Assembly (NCBI RefSeq): GCF_000021645.1
Contig: NC_011661.1
Location: forward strand, 156,723-220,722
Direction: 5' to 3'
Length of the DNA stretch: 64,000 nt
Source of the DNA: Dictyoglomus turgidum DSM 6724
Lineage (GTDB): Bacteria; Dictyoglomota; Dictyoglomia; Dictyoglomales; Dictyoglomaceae
Of the stretch, positions 25,306 to 34,227 are shown piece after piece. Position 1 is the first letter of the stretch. The number at the start of each line of letters is the position of its first letter. The translations under genes and the position numbers were made by a program. Below the pieces are notes generated by a model. That model did no database searches. It saw only the letters and a list, made by a program, of their open reading frames with translations, and had not been told where the DNA came from.

Positions 25306-26624
25306 TGTGGGGAGAAGATAAAATTTTAAGCTTTTTAAAAAATATTCTTGATAAAATACCCTTTGAGAGGAAAGAAGTAAGTTTGGCTATTAATAATCAA
25401 GAACTAACAAGATTTGCCAATAATATTATCCATCAAAATGTAGCCGAAGAGAACCTATCTCTTACTATAAGAGCTGGTGAGGGAAAAAGAAAAATCATAA
25501 TAAACACCAGTGATCTTGATATAGAGAAAATAGATAAATTAATCAAAGACTTAGATGAGCTTTTAAAAGCCCAACCCGAAACAGAAGAGTTATATCTCCC
25601 AGAACCAGAACCCATTCCAAGCCATGAAAAAAAACTCATCAACCCATCTCCTGAATTAAGAGCAAATCTTGTAAAAATTTTCACAGAAAAGGGGGAAAAA
25701 CACAACTTAGAAACCTTTGGAGCTTTATCAGAAAATATAAGTGAATTTGGAATTATGAACTCAAAAGGAGTAAAAGCTTATACTGTTTATTCCTATGCTC
25801 ATGGTAAAGTTATGTATATGGGAGATGGTTCAGGATATCAGGAAGAAATAGGAAAAAATCTTAATAATATTAACTTTGAAGAACTTTCTGAAAGAGCCTT
25901 ACAGAAATGTATAGATAGTAAAAATCCTGAAGAAATTGATCCTGGAAGTTATACAGTGATTCTTGAGCCCCTTGCGGTAGGAGAACTTCTTGAGATGCTT
26001 TCTTATTTTGGATTTTCGGCAAAAGCAGTCCAAGAAAAAAGATCTTTTTTAAATCTCTACATGGGACAAAAAATATTTAAAGATTTTATAAATATTTTTG
26101 ACGATGGGTTAAATCCAGAAGGCATTGTAATTCCCATAGACTTTGAAGGAGTGCCCAAAAAGAGGGTAGACCTTATTAAAAACGGTATTCCTATGGGACC
26201 AGTATATGACACTGCAACCGCAGTAAAAGAGGAAAAAAAATCCACTGGACATGCTCTTCCACCCCCTTCCTGGGGTCCTGCTCCTCTAAATCTTTTCTTT
26301 GCTCCTGGGGAAAAATCCCTTGAGGAGATAATTAGTGAAACAGAAAGAGGAATCTTAGTCACAAGATTTCATTATGTAAATGCCTTCCTCGATCCTATAA
26401 GAGTCCTCGCTACAGGCATGACCAGAGACGGAACCTTCTTAATTGAAAACGGAAAAATTAAAAAGCCATTAAAGAATTTAAGATTTACTCAAAGCTTTGT
26501 AGAAGCCCTTACAAATGTGGTGGAAATATCTAAGGAAGCAATTCTTGTTCCAAGTATGGGATTTTCTAAAGTACCAGCTATAAAAGTAGAAAATTTCAAC
26601 TTTACAGGGAAAACAGAATTTTAA
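25305..26624 (+). CDS. tldE: TldE/PmbA-type metalloprotease subunit
   Basis: A 439-residue partner of TldD. It lacks the HExxxH zinc site and carries the family's C-terminal pattern instead (HALPPPSWGPAPLNLFFAPGEKSL, then GILVTRFHYVNAFLDPIRVLATGMTRDGTF), as expected for the non-catalytic PmbA subunit that shapes the active site. The start ATG overlaps the TldD stop. A strong bidirectional terminator follows at once. What peptide the pair acts on here cannot be told from context; no peptide-modification (lasso, microcin or RiPP) gene was seen nearby. Confidence 0.92.
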   Translation: MWGEDKILSFLKNILDKIPFERKEVSLAINNQELTRFANNIIHQNVAEENLSLTIRAGEGKRKIIINTSDLDIEKIDKLIKDLDELLKAQPETEELYLPEPEPIPSHEKKLINPSPELRANLVKIFTEKGEKHNLETFGALSENISEFGIMNSKGVKAYTVYSYAHGKVMYMGDGSGYQEEIGKNLNNINFEELSERALQKCIDSKNPEEIDPGSYTVILEPLAVGELLEMLSYFGFSAKAVQEKRSFLNLYMGQKIFKDFINIFDDGLNPEGIVIPIDFEGVPKKRVDLIKNGIPMGPVYDTATAVKEEKKSTGHALPPPSWGPAPLNLFFAPGEKSLEEIISETERGILVTRFHYVNAFLDPIRVLATGMTRDGTFLIENGKIKKPLKNLRFTQSFVEALTNVVEISKEAILVPSMGFSKVPAIKVENFNFTGKTEF

Positions 26625-26656
26625 AAAGAAGGCGGGAAGAGACCCCGCCTTCTTTT
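26624..26656. terminator. Bidirectional terminator between tldE and hsp20
   Basis: AAGAAGGCGGG and CCCGCCTTCTT form an 11-bp stem with a seven-base loop, followed on the plus strand by TTTATTTCTC and flanked by A-rich sequence on the other side. It lies between the two converging stops. Confidence 0.85.
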
Positions 26657-27108
26657 TATTTCTCTTCTTTGATCTTTATTTTGATCCCTTCAAGTTTTTC
26701 AGGTTTCGCCTTAGGCAATGTCAAAGTCAGTATTCCATTCTTGTATACAGCCTCGCTCTTGTCAGGTACTACAGGCTTTGGTAAGTCTATTCTTCTATAG
26801 ATTCTACCTATTCTTCTTTCCTTTCTATAGAAGTTTTCCCTTTTTACTTCTTCCTCTTCTTTAGTTTCGCCTTGGATAATTACGCTATCTTCTGTTACAC
26901 TTATATCTACATCTTCAGGCTTGAAGCCTGGAAGTTCAGCTTTTACCACAATATTCTCATCAGTCTCATACATATCTATGGCAGGAGCATAAGCCCCTCT
27001 TCTTTCCTCAATTGCTGTAGTTTCACCAAAGAAATCAGCAAATAATCTATCCATTTCTCTTTGTAAATGTCTTATTTCCTCAAAGGGATCCCAATATCTT
27101 CTTAACAT
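26656..27108 (-). CDS. Small heat-shock protein (Hsp20/alpha-crystallin)
   Basis: A 150-residue ATP-independent chaperone that holds unfolding proteins. The N-terminal arm (RRYWDPFEEIRHLQREMDRL) is followed by the alpha-crystallin domain from about residue 42 (APAIDMYETDENIVVKAELPGFK, then the NGILTLTLPKA motif near 125). The C-terminal tail IKIKIKEEK provides the I-x-I element used in oligomer assembly. It is a single-gene unit with a strong consensus promoter (TTGACA-16-TATAAT), and no CIRCE inverted repeat is visible, so HrcA control is not indicated. Confidence 0.95.
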   Translation of the reverse strand: MLRRYWDPFEEIRHLQREMDRLFADFFGETTAIEERRGAYAPAIDMYETDENIVVKAELPGFKPEDVDISVTEDSVIIQGETKEEEEVKRENFYRKERRIGRIYRRIDLPKPVVPDKSEAVYKNGILTLTLPKAKPEKLEGIKIKIKEEK

Positions 27109-27158
27109 ACTTTCACCTCCCCATTGAGATTTTAGATATATTAATTTTGTCTATATAT

Positions 27159-27186
27159 ATTATATATCCCTATATACCTCTGTCAA
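27159..27186 (-). promoter_or_regulatory. hsp20 promoter
   Basis: On the minus strand TTGACA (27186-27181) is followed after 16 bases by TATAAT (27164-27159), both perfect consensus hexamers. The predicted leader before the ATG is about 45 bases with a GGGGAGGTG ribosome site. Confidence 0.85.
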
Positions 27187-27233
27187 GTTTAAAAACTCTC
27201 TCCCCCTATGAGAAATAAGTAAAAATCTTATCT

Positions 27234-28580
27234 TTAAATTTTACTTATTGCCTCTTGAGCTGCCATTACTACATGATAAACTGTAGGTGCACAGGTCAAA
27301 TAGGGATGAGTTGCCATCTGAAGAGTTTCAAGTTCTGAAGCGGTCATTCTCTGTTGAATAGCAACCCCAATCAAATTAATAAGCTCTGCAAAAGACATTC
27401 CACCTGCAATTTGCCCCCCAAGTAAAACTCCAGAATGTTTTGAGAAAATAAGTTTTACTTTTGTTTTATTTACTCCAGGAAGAGTTCCAGGATGTTTATC
27501 AATTCCTTCAAAAGTTCCTGTTACTATTTCGAAACCTTCCCTCACAGCATTACTCTCTGTAAGTCCAGCTGAAGCAAGAACAAGCCCATCTACATAAGTA
27601 GAATAAACAGCAATAGTACCTTTATTTTCTCTTATCAATTTAATCTTATATAGATTAGCTCCAGCTATCCTTGCTTCAGCAGTGGCAGTAGAAGCAAGCA
27701 TTACAGCCGTATTTCTTCTGGTATAAAAATCTCTCTTTAAGGCACAATCTCCAATGGCAAAAATATCAGGATCAGATGTTCTCATATATTCATCAACCCA
27801 TATAGCCCCTGTACTTATAACTTCAAGCCCTGTATTTTTTGCTAATTCAGAATTTGGTCTTGCTCCTATTCCCAAAAGAACTACATCCACATCTATTTCT
27901 CTTCCATCCTCAAGTTTCACCCTTCTAACTTTTTCATCTCCAATAAATTCAATCACTTTAGCATTGGTAAGAACATTAACCCCTTTGGATCTTAATTTTT
28001 CTTCTACAAGTACAGAAAATTCTTTATCAAAAGACTGAGCAAGGAGGTGAGGAAGCATCTCTACAAGATAAACGTTTATTCCTTCTAATTTAGAGATCTC
28101 ATCTGCTATCTCTACTCCAATAAATCCTCCTCCAAGAATAAGTACATTTTTAGATTCTTTTACCTTTTCAACTACATCCTTTAAATAATCAAGATTCTTA
28201 TAAATGGAGAAGATATTCTTTTTTTCTATTCCTGTAATTTTAGGGATAATAGGTAGAGATCCTGTAGCAAGGACTAATTTTTCATAATAATACTTAGTTC
28301 CACTTTTTGTCTCCACATATTTTTCCTTTCTATTTATACTTACTGCCTCATCCACCAATACTTCTATTCCTGCACTCTCAAGTCCTGCATAACCCATTTT
28401 ATTATCCTCAGGCTTCTTAAGACTGTAAAACATATAAGGAATACCACAAGGAACCACGCTATTTTGAACACTTCTAAGAACAGTAATTTTTTTATCAGGA
28501 TAGTAGTTTTTAGCAGTTGAAGCACAAACAATCCCTGCGGGTCCACCGCCTATGATTAGTACATCAGTTCTTTTCTCCAT
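27234..28580 (-). CDS. FAD-dependent disulfide reductase (NADH oxidase / CoA-disulfide reductase type)
   Basis: A 448-residue flavoprotein of the single-cysteine pyridine-nucleotide-disulfide oxidoreductase group. The FAD-binding GGGPAG is at residues 11-16, and the redox-active Cys45 lies in VVPCGIPY, the motif shared by NADH oxidase (Nox), NADH peroxidase and CoA-disulfide reductase. A second Rossmann motif, ILGGGFIGVEIADEI, binds NAD(P)H, and GIGARPN and the C-terminal dimerisation domain follow. It would help detoxify oxygen or keep CoA and other thiols reduced in an anaerobe. It is a single-gene unit; a TATAAT box stands about 40 bases before the start. Which thiol or oxygen species is reduced cannot be decided. 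Confidence 0.88.
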   Translation of the reverse strand: MEKRTDVLIIGGGPAGIVCASTAKNYYPDKKITVLRSVQNSVVPCGIPYMFYSLKKPEDNKMGYAGLESAGIEVLVDEAVSINRKEKYVETKSGTKYYYEKLVLATGSLPIIPKITGIEKKNIFSIYKNLDYLKDVVEKVKESKNVLILGGGFIGVEIADEISKLEGINVYLVEMLPHLLAQSFDKEFSVLVEEKLRSKGVNVLTNAKVIEFIGDEKVRRVKLEDGREIDVDVVLLGIGARPNSELAKNTGLEVISTGAIWVDEYMRTSDPDIFAIGDCALKRDFYTRRNTAVMLASTATAEARIAGANLYKIKLIRENKGTIAVYSTYVDGLVLASAGLTESNAVREGFEIVTGTFEGIDKHPGTLPGVNKTKVKLIFSKHSGVLLGGQIAGGMSFAELINLIGVAIQQRMTASELETLQMATHPYLTCAPTVYHVVMAAQEAISKI

Positions 28581-28717
28581 ATGTCTACCTCCATTATGTG
28601 AAATTTTTTATAACAAATATTATAGCACTATTTGAGGAGGTTATTTTACTTTCTCAAAAGATAATATTTCATCATTTTTTATTAGGAGATCCAAAATTTA
28701 CTCCATAATCCCAAACA

Positions 28718-29476
28718 TTAAACCGCATGCATTAATCCCTCTTTCACTATGGCATAGACAATTACAAGATAAGCGCCAAGGTATATTATTTTATCAAGTT
28801 TTAGTAACTCATAACTTCCTAATACATATGAAAATATAATACTTGCAACAGATAAAAGGGCTATTCCAAGAGCAAGAAGATAATAATTTCTCGCTATTTC
28901 ACCACCCCAAAAGTTAGTTGTAACGGTAAGAAATAAAATCATGAATACTACAAGAATAAAATAATTTCCAAGAAGATAAATTACACTTATTACTTTATCC
29001 CACAGGGGATCTTTACTTAAAAGGGTAGGAAGAAGTCCTACCTGCAAAATCAATATGAAGAGTAAAATAGCATTTATAACAAGTAGGAAATTTTCATTAA
29101 AAGTCAATCTTAATCTTAAAGAATTACTAATAAATATTATAAATATAAGAATTCCTACAAAGATTAATATAAAAGACAGTATTCCCAAAATACCCGAAAG
29201 ATTTTGTTGATCTAAAAAATTTAAAAGATCCTTTAGGAAATACGCCCCCAAACCAAGGAGAATGAAAAACCATCCCAACCACAGCTTTTGATTTTTATCT
29301 ATCTTTAATGCATAGATTAAAGCAAACAAAAGGCCTATTATTTCTGCTAAAAGGTATACAAAATCGTAAATTTGATTAGAAATAGATACATTGAGCAAAG
29401 GTAAAAAAGAAAGAAGAATCACCACAAAGAGACTTAAAAAGAGGCTTACCTCCACCACCCTAAGCCCTTTCTCCAT
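28718..29476 (-). CDS. Orphan polytopic membrane protein
   Basis: A 252-residue very hydrophobic protein with about seven or eight transmembrane segments, short loops, and few charged residues other than in KDLLNFLDQQN and similar turns. No family motif was recognised. It follows the DUF2226-like gene by nine bases on the same strand, so the two are probably co-expressed. Its topology resembles the 7TM sensor domains found in some bacterial signalling proteins, but there is no output domain attached. Role unknown. Confidence 0.55.
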   Translation of the reverse strand: MEKGLRVVEVSLFLSLFVVILLSFLPLLNVSISNQIYDFVYLLAEIIGLLFALIYALKIDKNQKLWLGWFFILLGLGAYFLKDLLNFLDQQNLSGILGILSFILIFVGILIFIIFISNSLRLRLTFNENFLLVINAILLFILILQVGLLPTLLSKDPLWDKVISVIYLLGNYFILVVFMILFLTVTTNFWGGEIARNYYLLALGIALLSVASIIFSYVLGSYELLKLDKIIYLGAYLVIVYAIVKEGLMHAV

Positions 29477-29485
29477 ATTCCCCTC

Positions 29486-30511
29486 CTAAGAGTTAATATT
29501 TTCTGGACTCAAATAGGAAAAAAGATTGGAAAGTTCAGGATGGTTTTTTATCTTTTCATAATAGTTCTTATAAACCTCCGTATATTTTTCATTCAAAAGT
29601 TTCTTTCCCCAAAGTTTGACAAGTTCACCGTTTAAGTTCTTTATAAAGTCAGAGAAAAGATTTACCGCCTCATACCAACTACTTATAACATTCTGTCTTA
29701 TCATGAATTGATCTTCTACAAGAATAAAAGAGTCCTTCATTAAGCCATTTTGACTGGAAAAAATTTTTTCTACAATTTTCCTTACCCTATCAGGATAAAT
29801 TCCTATATTTACATAAGTTGTTATTAATTGATTCAAAAATTCTATAAGTGTTTCTATTAAAAAATCTACGTTCTTTTCTATTTCTCCAAATTTCAAGGAT
29901 GGAAATTTTAATTTCTCAAAGTCCTTTATAGGCATATTATAAAAATATAGATATCCCATTTTAGAATTCAAATTTTGGATGAGTCCAATTTTCTCCTCAT
30001 CTTCAATAAATTCTCCATCTTTTTCATTATAATATCCCAAATATTTTCCGTTATAAAATAAAAAATGAAAGTTATTTACATCTAAAATCAGATTAAGATG
30101 AGAAATATTTGATTTTTCCAAACATTTATCAATAATACCTGAAGGGTCAAAGATTTTAAGATCTCCATTTAGTACCGGATTAGAGAAAAGTTTTAAAAGA
30201 ATACTTTTTATAATCCTCTCTTCAAGATTATATAAAGATATGCAAGAGACCCTCATCATAGCATCTGTAACAAAAGAATCAATAGCTTCATCATCTTGAA
30301 GAAGAAGTTCACTATCTTTATAAGTAAAAGCTTTTCGGGGCTCTCCTTCGGTAATTAGTATCTGAGTTCTAATATCTGAAATCTTTCCCTCTAAAACCCC
30401 ATCAAACTTTTCCATTCTTATCCATGCCACAAGCTCCTTTAAATTAATTAGTCCTGAAGGGGTATCTTCATATATGGGCTTCCCCTTAGGAAATTTCATT
30501 ATTTCTATCAC
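29486..30511 (-). CDS. DUF2226/DUF4388-like orphan protein
   Basis: A 341-residue soluble protein. The N-terminal 100 residues (DTPSGLINLKELVAWIRMEKFDG, then QILITEGEPRKAF and DEAIDSFVTDAMM) resemble DUF2226-type modules, in which an 'MeGvl' strand is followed by a short beta unit. The rest is helical and unrecognised. A related module pattern occurs twice in the protein encoded at 22020-22946, so this organism appears to have a small family of such proteins. It is the first gene of a two-gene unit with the polytopic membrane protein, divergent from the chromate transporter pair. Confidence 0.5.
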   Translation of the reverse strand: MIEIMKFPKGKPIYEDTPSGLINLKELVAWIRMEKFDGVLEGKISDIRTQILITEGEPRKAFTYKDSELLLQDDEAIDSFVTDAMMRVSCISLYNLEERIIKSILLKLFSNPVLNGDLKIFDPSGIIDKCLEKSNISHLNLILDVNNFHFLFYNGKYLGYYNEKDGEFIEDEEKIGLIQNLNSKMGYLYFYNMPIKDFEKLKFPSLKFGEIEKNVDFLIETLIEFLNQLITTYVNIGIYPDRVRKIVEKIFSSQNGLMKDSFILVEDQFMIRQNVISSWYEAVNLFSDFIKNLNGELVKLWGKKLLNEKYTEVYKNYYEKIKNHPELSNLFSYLSPENINS

Positions 30512-30612
30512 CTCTTCTATTTTAACATTTTTTTAATAATTGTATTTTTATTTTACCACAAGAATAATAAGAATATTCCTAAATTCATCTTTTAACTCAA
30601 AAGCAATATTGC

Positions 30613-30618
30613 TATAAT
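30613..30618 (+). promoter_or_regulatory. -10 box of a probable leaderless transcript
   Basis: A perfect TATAAT ends only seven bases before the ATG of the first chromate-transporter gene, so transcription should begin at or next to the start codon. No ribosome-binding sequence exists in that interval. Confidence 0.55.
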
Positions 30619-30625
30619 AAACTCT

Positions 30626-31156
30626 ATGAGTCTATGGGATTTATTTTTAGTGTTTTTAAAGATTGGGTGGCTTACTCTTGGCGGGGGCTACGTAATGGTT
30701 CCCCTCTTTTTAGAAGAAATTGTAAAAAAAAGAAGCTGGATGAATGAAGATACTTTTTTACAAACTTTAACCCTTGCTCAACTTTTTCCAGGTCCTATCG
30801 CTTTTAATCTTGCGGTAGCTGTAGGGTATAAACTGAAGAAAATAAAAGGAGCTATAATGTGTGGGCTTGCGGTAGTCCTTCCCTCTTTTGTTTCAATTCT
30901 TGTTATTGCCATATTTTTCCTAAGTTTTGAAAAATTAAAAATAGTTCAAGGATTTTTTTATGGGATAAGACCTGCTATAGCATCCGCTATGGTGGTTGCA
31001 GTTTTAGAACTTATTAAGAAAAGAAAATGGTCTAAATTAAATATCCTTTCTTTTACGGTGTTATCCATTCTTTTAATATTCTTTAAAATTAACCCTATTT
31101 ATATAATCTTAATATCCTTAGGAGTAGTGATTTTATGGGTATATATGGGGCATTAA
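30626..31156 (+). CDS. chrA: Chromate transporter, first half-size subunit
   Basis: A 176-residue membrane protein equal to one half of a full-length ChrA. The CHR signature is clear: LKIGWLTLGGGYVMVPLF, then ESFL-like EDTFLQTLTLAQLFPGPIAFNLAVAVGYKLKK. About five or six membrane segments follow. In short-chain CHR systems two such genes make a heterodimer that exports chromate or transports a related oxyanion or sulfate. It overlaps its partner by 22 bases. The -10 box lies so close to the ATG that the mRNA may be leaderless. Confidence 0.9.
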   Translation: MSLWDLFLVFLKIGWLTLGGGYVMVPLFLEEIVKKRSWMNEDTFLQTLTLAQLFPGPIAFNLAVAVGYKLKKIKGAIMCGLAVVLPSFVSILVIAIFFLSFEKLKIVQGFFYGIRPAIASAMVVAVLELIKKRKWSKLNILSFTVLSILLIFFKINPIYIILISLGVVILWVYMGH

Positions 31157-31665
31157 TTAGGGTATTTTTCAAAATAGGGCTTTTTGGTTTCGGCGGTGGA
31201 TATGCTATTATTGCTCTCATAAGACATTTAGTTGTGATTCAAGAGAAATGGGTTAATGATCTTCAATTTATTGATATAGTTGCCATATCTCAAGTCACGC
31301 CAGGCCCTATCGCTATTAACGCAGCAACCTTTCTAGGGTATAAGATGGGAGGGATATTAGGAAGTTTATTGGCAACCTTGAGTTCTGTCCTTGCTCCCTT
31401 TATCTTAGTATTTTTTGCCTCCTATTTTGTACATAATACAAATCAAGAAAAATATCAGAAGTATCTAAACCTCCTCTCTCCTGTAACTTTTTCTTTAATC
31501 CTTGCAGGAACATATGGCATTTTGAAAAGTTCTATCTCAGACCTTTGGAGCACTATTATATTTATTGGGGCTTTCATTCTGGGTTATAAGTATAAACTAA
31601 GCCTTACAAAAACCCTAATTCTTTCAGGACTTTTAGGAGAAATAATCTATTTTTTAATCAAATAG
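31135..31665 (+). CDS. chrA: Chromate transporter, second half-size subunit
   Basis: A 176-residue partner of the preceding gene, with the same CHR-domain layout: FFKIGLFGFGGGYAIIALI, VAISQVTPGPIAINAATFLGYKMGG, and five or six membrane helices. The start lies inside the 3' end of the first gene, so translation is coupled. Short-chain CHR pairs have opposite membrane topologies and act together (family knowledge). In an anaerobic thermophile the natural substrate may well not be chromate. Confidence 0.9.
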   Translation: MGIYGALIRVFFKIGLFGFGGGYAIIALIRHLVVIQEKWVNDLQFIDIVAISQVTPGPIAINAATFLGYKMGGILGSLLATLSSVLAPFILVFFASYFVHNTNQEKYQKYLNLLSPVTFSLILAGTYGILKSSISDLWSTIIFIGAFILGYKYKLSLTKTLILSGLLGEIIYFLIK

Positions 31666-31670
31666 AATTA

Positions 31671-31699
31671 TTGCGTAGCATGTAAAAATATGTTAAAAT
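31671..31699 (+). promoter_or_regulatory. Promoter of the uronate/gluconate operon
   Basis: TTGCGT (31671-31676), a 17-base spacer and TAAAAT (31694-31699) lie about 60 bases before uxaE. The 5' leader includes a GGAGGG ribosome site. I see no clear palindromic operator in it. Confidence 0.6.
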
Positions 31700-31756
31700 C
31701 TTCTTGTCTTAAAGTTTAATTTTTATTAAGAATGAAAAATTGGAGGGTACAAAAAT

Positions 31757-33214
31757 ATGTTAAAATTGTTAAACGAATCCTTAAAACCTCTATCAATCTT
31801 CATATATTCAGAATCCTTAAGAAAAATTAATGATGATTTATATATTTTTGTAGCTAAAATAAAAGATCTCAAAAAAATAGGAATAGTTAAGCAAAACCAG
31901 ATCCTTTACTTCTCAAGTCCATATTTTTCTGAAGATAAAAAGATAGAAGGAACAAACTTTTTAGTAAATCTTTATCCTCTAAATTTTGAAAACTACCAAA
32001 AATTAAAAGAGATAATTCCTATTTCGCCAAAAGTATGCGATAAAAAGATATCCTTTGGAACAGGAGACAGATTAGGATTAATAACATCAGCCCAGCTTTC
32101 TGCCCTTAAAGAATATGATCTCTTCCCAATTCTTGCTCAGCAATCTCCAAGAGAACTCATAAAAACTAAAAGAGATTTCAAAGATGTACTACTAAAAAGT
32201 GCTATGGGAGTTTTGGAAACAGGATATACAGGCAAATATGGAGCTGACGCAGATCATATTAAAGATGAAAAATATCTCATGGAAGCTATAGATGCAGGAT
32301 ATACCATGTATACCCTTGATATAAGTGATTTTATTGAAAAGATAAAAGATCTCTCTGAGAAAGCACTCAAAGAAAAATATGAGAAAGTTTCCTCTTTTTC
32401 TAAAAAAATTATTGATAAATATGCAGGGAAAAGGGTTAAAATCTCTGACGAGGAATATTTTGAATTATCCTATAATGAGCTTTGCAAATCTGCCATTGTT
32501 TATGAGAAAGCCCTTTCCTTTGTAGAGATGGTATACGAAATATTAAAAAGTAAACTTTCTGAATTCGACATAGAAGTATCTATTGATGAGGGAGAAAGAG
32601 ATACTACTCCTGAAGATCATTTCTTCGTAGCTCAGTTTTTGCATGATAAAGGAATTGACTTTAAGAGTTTAGCTCCTAAGTTTCCAGGAGAATTTCAAAA
32701 AGGAATAGATTATATAGGTGATATTAAAGAATTTGAAAGAGCTCTCAAAAAACATTATGCCTTAACAAAAGCTTTAGAAGGTTACAGGTTAAGCCTACAT
32801 TCAGGAAGCGATAAATTCAGTATCTACAAGATTTTCTATAAAATTACCGAAGGTAATTTCCATATAAAAACATCGGGTACCAGTTGGCTTGAAGCAGTAA
32901 AAGTAATAGCTAAATTCTTTCCTGACCTTTTTGTAGAGCTATATCAAATTGCTTTGGAAAACTTAGAAGAGAGTAAAAAGGCATATAAAGTAAACATTAC
33001 AAAAGAGGAATTTCCAAAAGAAATAAAAGAGGATTATATGGAATTTCTACACAAAGATAATGTAAGACAACTGTTTCATATATCTTATGGGGTTCTTTTG
33101 GATGAAAAAAGAAAGGAGATTTATGACCTATTAAACCAGAAGGAGAAGGAACATTACCAATATGTATCTGAAAATATTAAAAAACATCTAAAGAACTTAT
33201 TCGAGGAGGAATAA
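31757..33214 (+). CDS. uxaE: Tagaturonate epimerase
   Basis: A 485-residue enzyme resembling UxaE of Thermotoga, which converts D-tagaturonate to D-fructuronate and so joins galacturonate breakdown to the glucuronate branch. Recognisable segments are SFGTGDRLGLITSAQL near residue 100, KSAMGVLETGYTGKYGADADHIKDE near 155, and LSLHSGSDKFSIYK with the following LHIKTSGTSWLEA. Acidic and histidine residues in these motifs probably bind a divalent metal. It is the first gene of a five-gene operon with sugar-acid dehydrogenases and a kinase, matching the Thermotoga galacturonate cluster in content. The function is from family recognition; not proven here. Confidence 0.85.
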   Translation: MLKLLNESLKPLSIFIYSESLRKINDDLYIFVAKIKDLKKIGIVKQNQILYFSSPYFSEDKKIEGTNFLVNLYPLNFENYQKLKEIIPISPKVCDKKISFGTGDRLGLITSAQLSALKEYDLFPILAQQSPRELIKTKRDFKDVLLKSAMGVLETGYTGKYGADADHIKDEKYLMEAIDAGYTMYTLDISDFIEKIKDLSEKALKEKYEKVSSFSKKIIDKYAGKRVKISDEEYFELSYNELCKSAIVYEKALSFVEMVYEILKSKLSEFDIEVSIDEGERDTTPEDHFFVAQFLHDKGIDFKSLAPKFPGEFQKGIDYIGDIKEFERALKKHYALTKALEGYRLSLHSGSDKFSIYKIFYKITEGNFHIKTSGTSWLEAVKVIAKFFPDLFVELYQIALENLEESKKAYKVNITKEEFPKEIKEDYMEFLHKDNVRQLFHISYGVLLDEKRKEIYDLLNQKEKEHYQYVSENIKKHLKNLFEEE

Positions 33215-33216
33215 TT

Positions 33217-34227
33217 ATGTATCGCATTGCTGTTGTAAATTCTAGCAGTTTTGGAAAATATTTTCCAGAACATATGGAAAAACTTAAAAAAATTGGAGAA
33301 GTAGAAAGATTTTCTCTTCCTGGAGATCTGCACGGAAGAGAATTAGCAGAGAAACTTATGGGATTTAATATTATTGTTGCCAGTGTTACACCTTTTTATG
33401 ATGAGGAATTCTTTGAATACAAAGATGAAACCCTATTAATTACAAGACATGGCATTGGATATAACAATATTGATATTAACTCGGCAACAGAAAAAGGAAC
33501 CATAGTAACAAAAGTTCCAGGTGTAGTAGAAAGAGAAGCGGTAGCCGAAACAGCAGTAGCCCTTCTTATGACAGTAATCAGAAAAATAAGAGAGGCTTCT
33601 TTAAAGGCAAGAGAGGGAAAATGGGAAGAAAGAGCTCAGTTTATAGGTTGGGAAGTGAAGGACAAAGTAGTAGGAATAATAGGCTATGGCAATATTGGAA
33701 GTAGGGTAGGAGAGATCTTAAAAAATGGATTTAATGCAAAAGTAATAGCCTACGACCCTAATATACCAGCAGAAGTATTGAGAGAAAAAGGTGCAGAACC
33801 TGTATCCTTTGAAGAACTGTTAAAAATTTCTGATATTATATCCCTTAATGCCTCTCTGAACGAAAAGAGCAGACATATGATTTCAGAGAGAGAGTTCTCC
33901 ATGATGAAAGATAATGTAATCATCATAAATACAGCAAGAGGAGAACTTATGGATGAGGAGGCTTTAATAAGAGCCATAAAATCAGGTAAGGTTGCAGGGG
34001 TAGGGCTCGATGTGATGAAGGATGAACCACCTGATCCCCAAAACCCTCTTCTTCATATGGAAAATGTAGTAGTAACACCCCATATTGCAGCCTATACCTA
34101 TGAGTGCCTAAAGGGAATGGGAGATAAGGTGGTCTCTGATATAGAAAAGGTAGTAAATAAAGAGATTCCTGATGAGATAATCAATAAAGAAGTATTGGAG
34201 AGATTACCATGGACAAAGAAAAGCTAG
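33217..34227 (+). CDS. D-isomer-specific 2-hydroxyacid dehydrogenase
   Basis: A 336-residue NAD-dependent reductase of the phosphoglycerate/2-ketogluconate reductase superfamily. The Rossmann loop GIIGYGNIGSRVGEI is near residue 150; catalytic Arg is in NTARGELMDE, Glu in DVMKDEPPD and His in VVTPHIAAYTYECLKG. It begins two bases after uxaE and its end overlaps the next kinase gene by 19 bases. The operon context suggests a 2-keto sugar acid, such as 2-keto-gluconate or a keto-uronate product, as substrate, but that is inference. Confidence 0.85.
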   Translation: MYRIAVVNSSSFGKYFPEHMEKLKKIGEVERFSLPGDLHGRELAEKLMGFNIIVASVTPFYDEEFFEYKDETLLITRHGIGYNNIDINSATEKGTIVTKVPGVVEREAVAETAVALLMTVIRKIREASLKAREGKWEERAQFIGWEVKDKVVGIIGYGNIGSRVGEILKNGFNAKVIAYDPNIPAEVLREKGAEPVSFEELLKISDIISLNASLNEKSRHMISEREFSMMKDNVIIINTARGELMDEEALIRAIKSGKVAGVGLDVMKDEPPDPQNPLLHMENVVVTPHIAAYTYECLKGMGDKVVSDIEKVVNKEIPDEIINKEVLERLPWTKKS

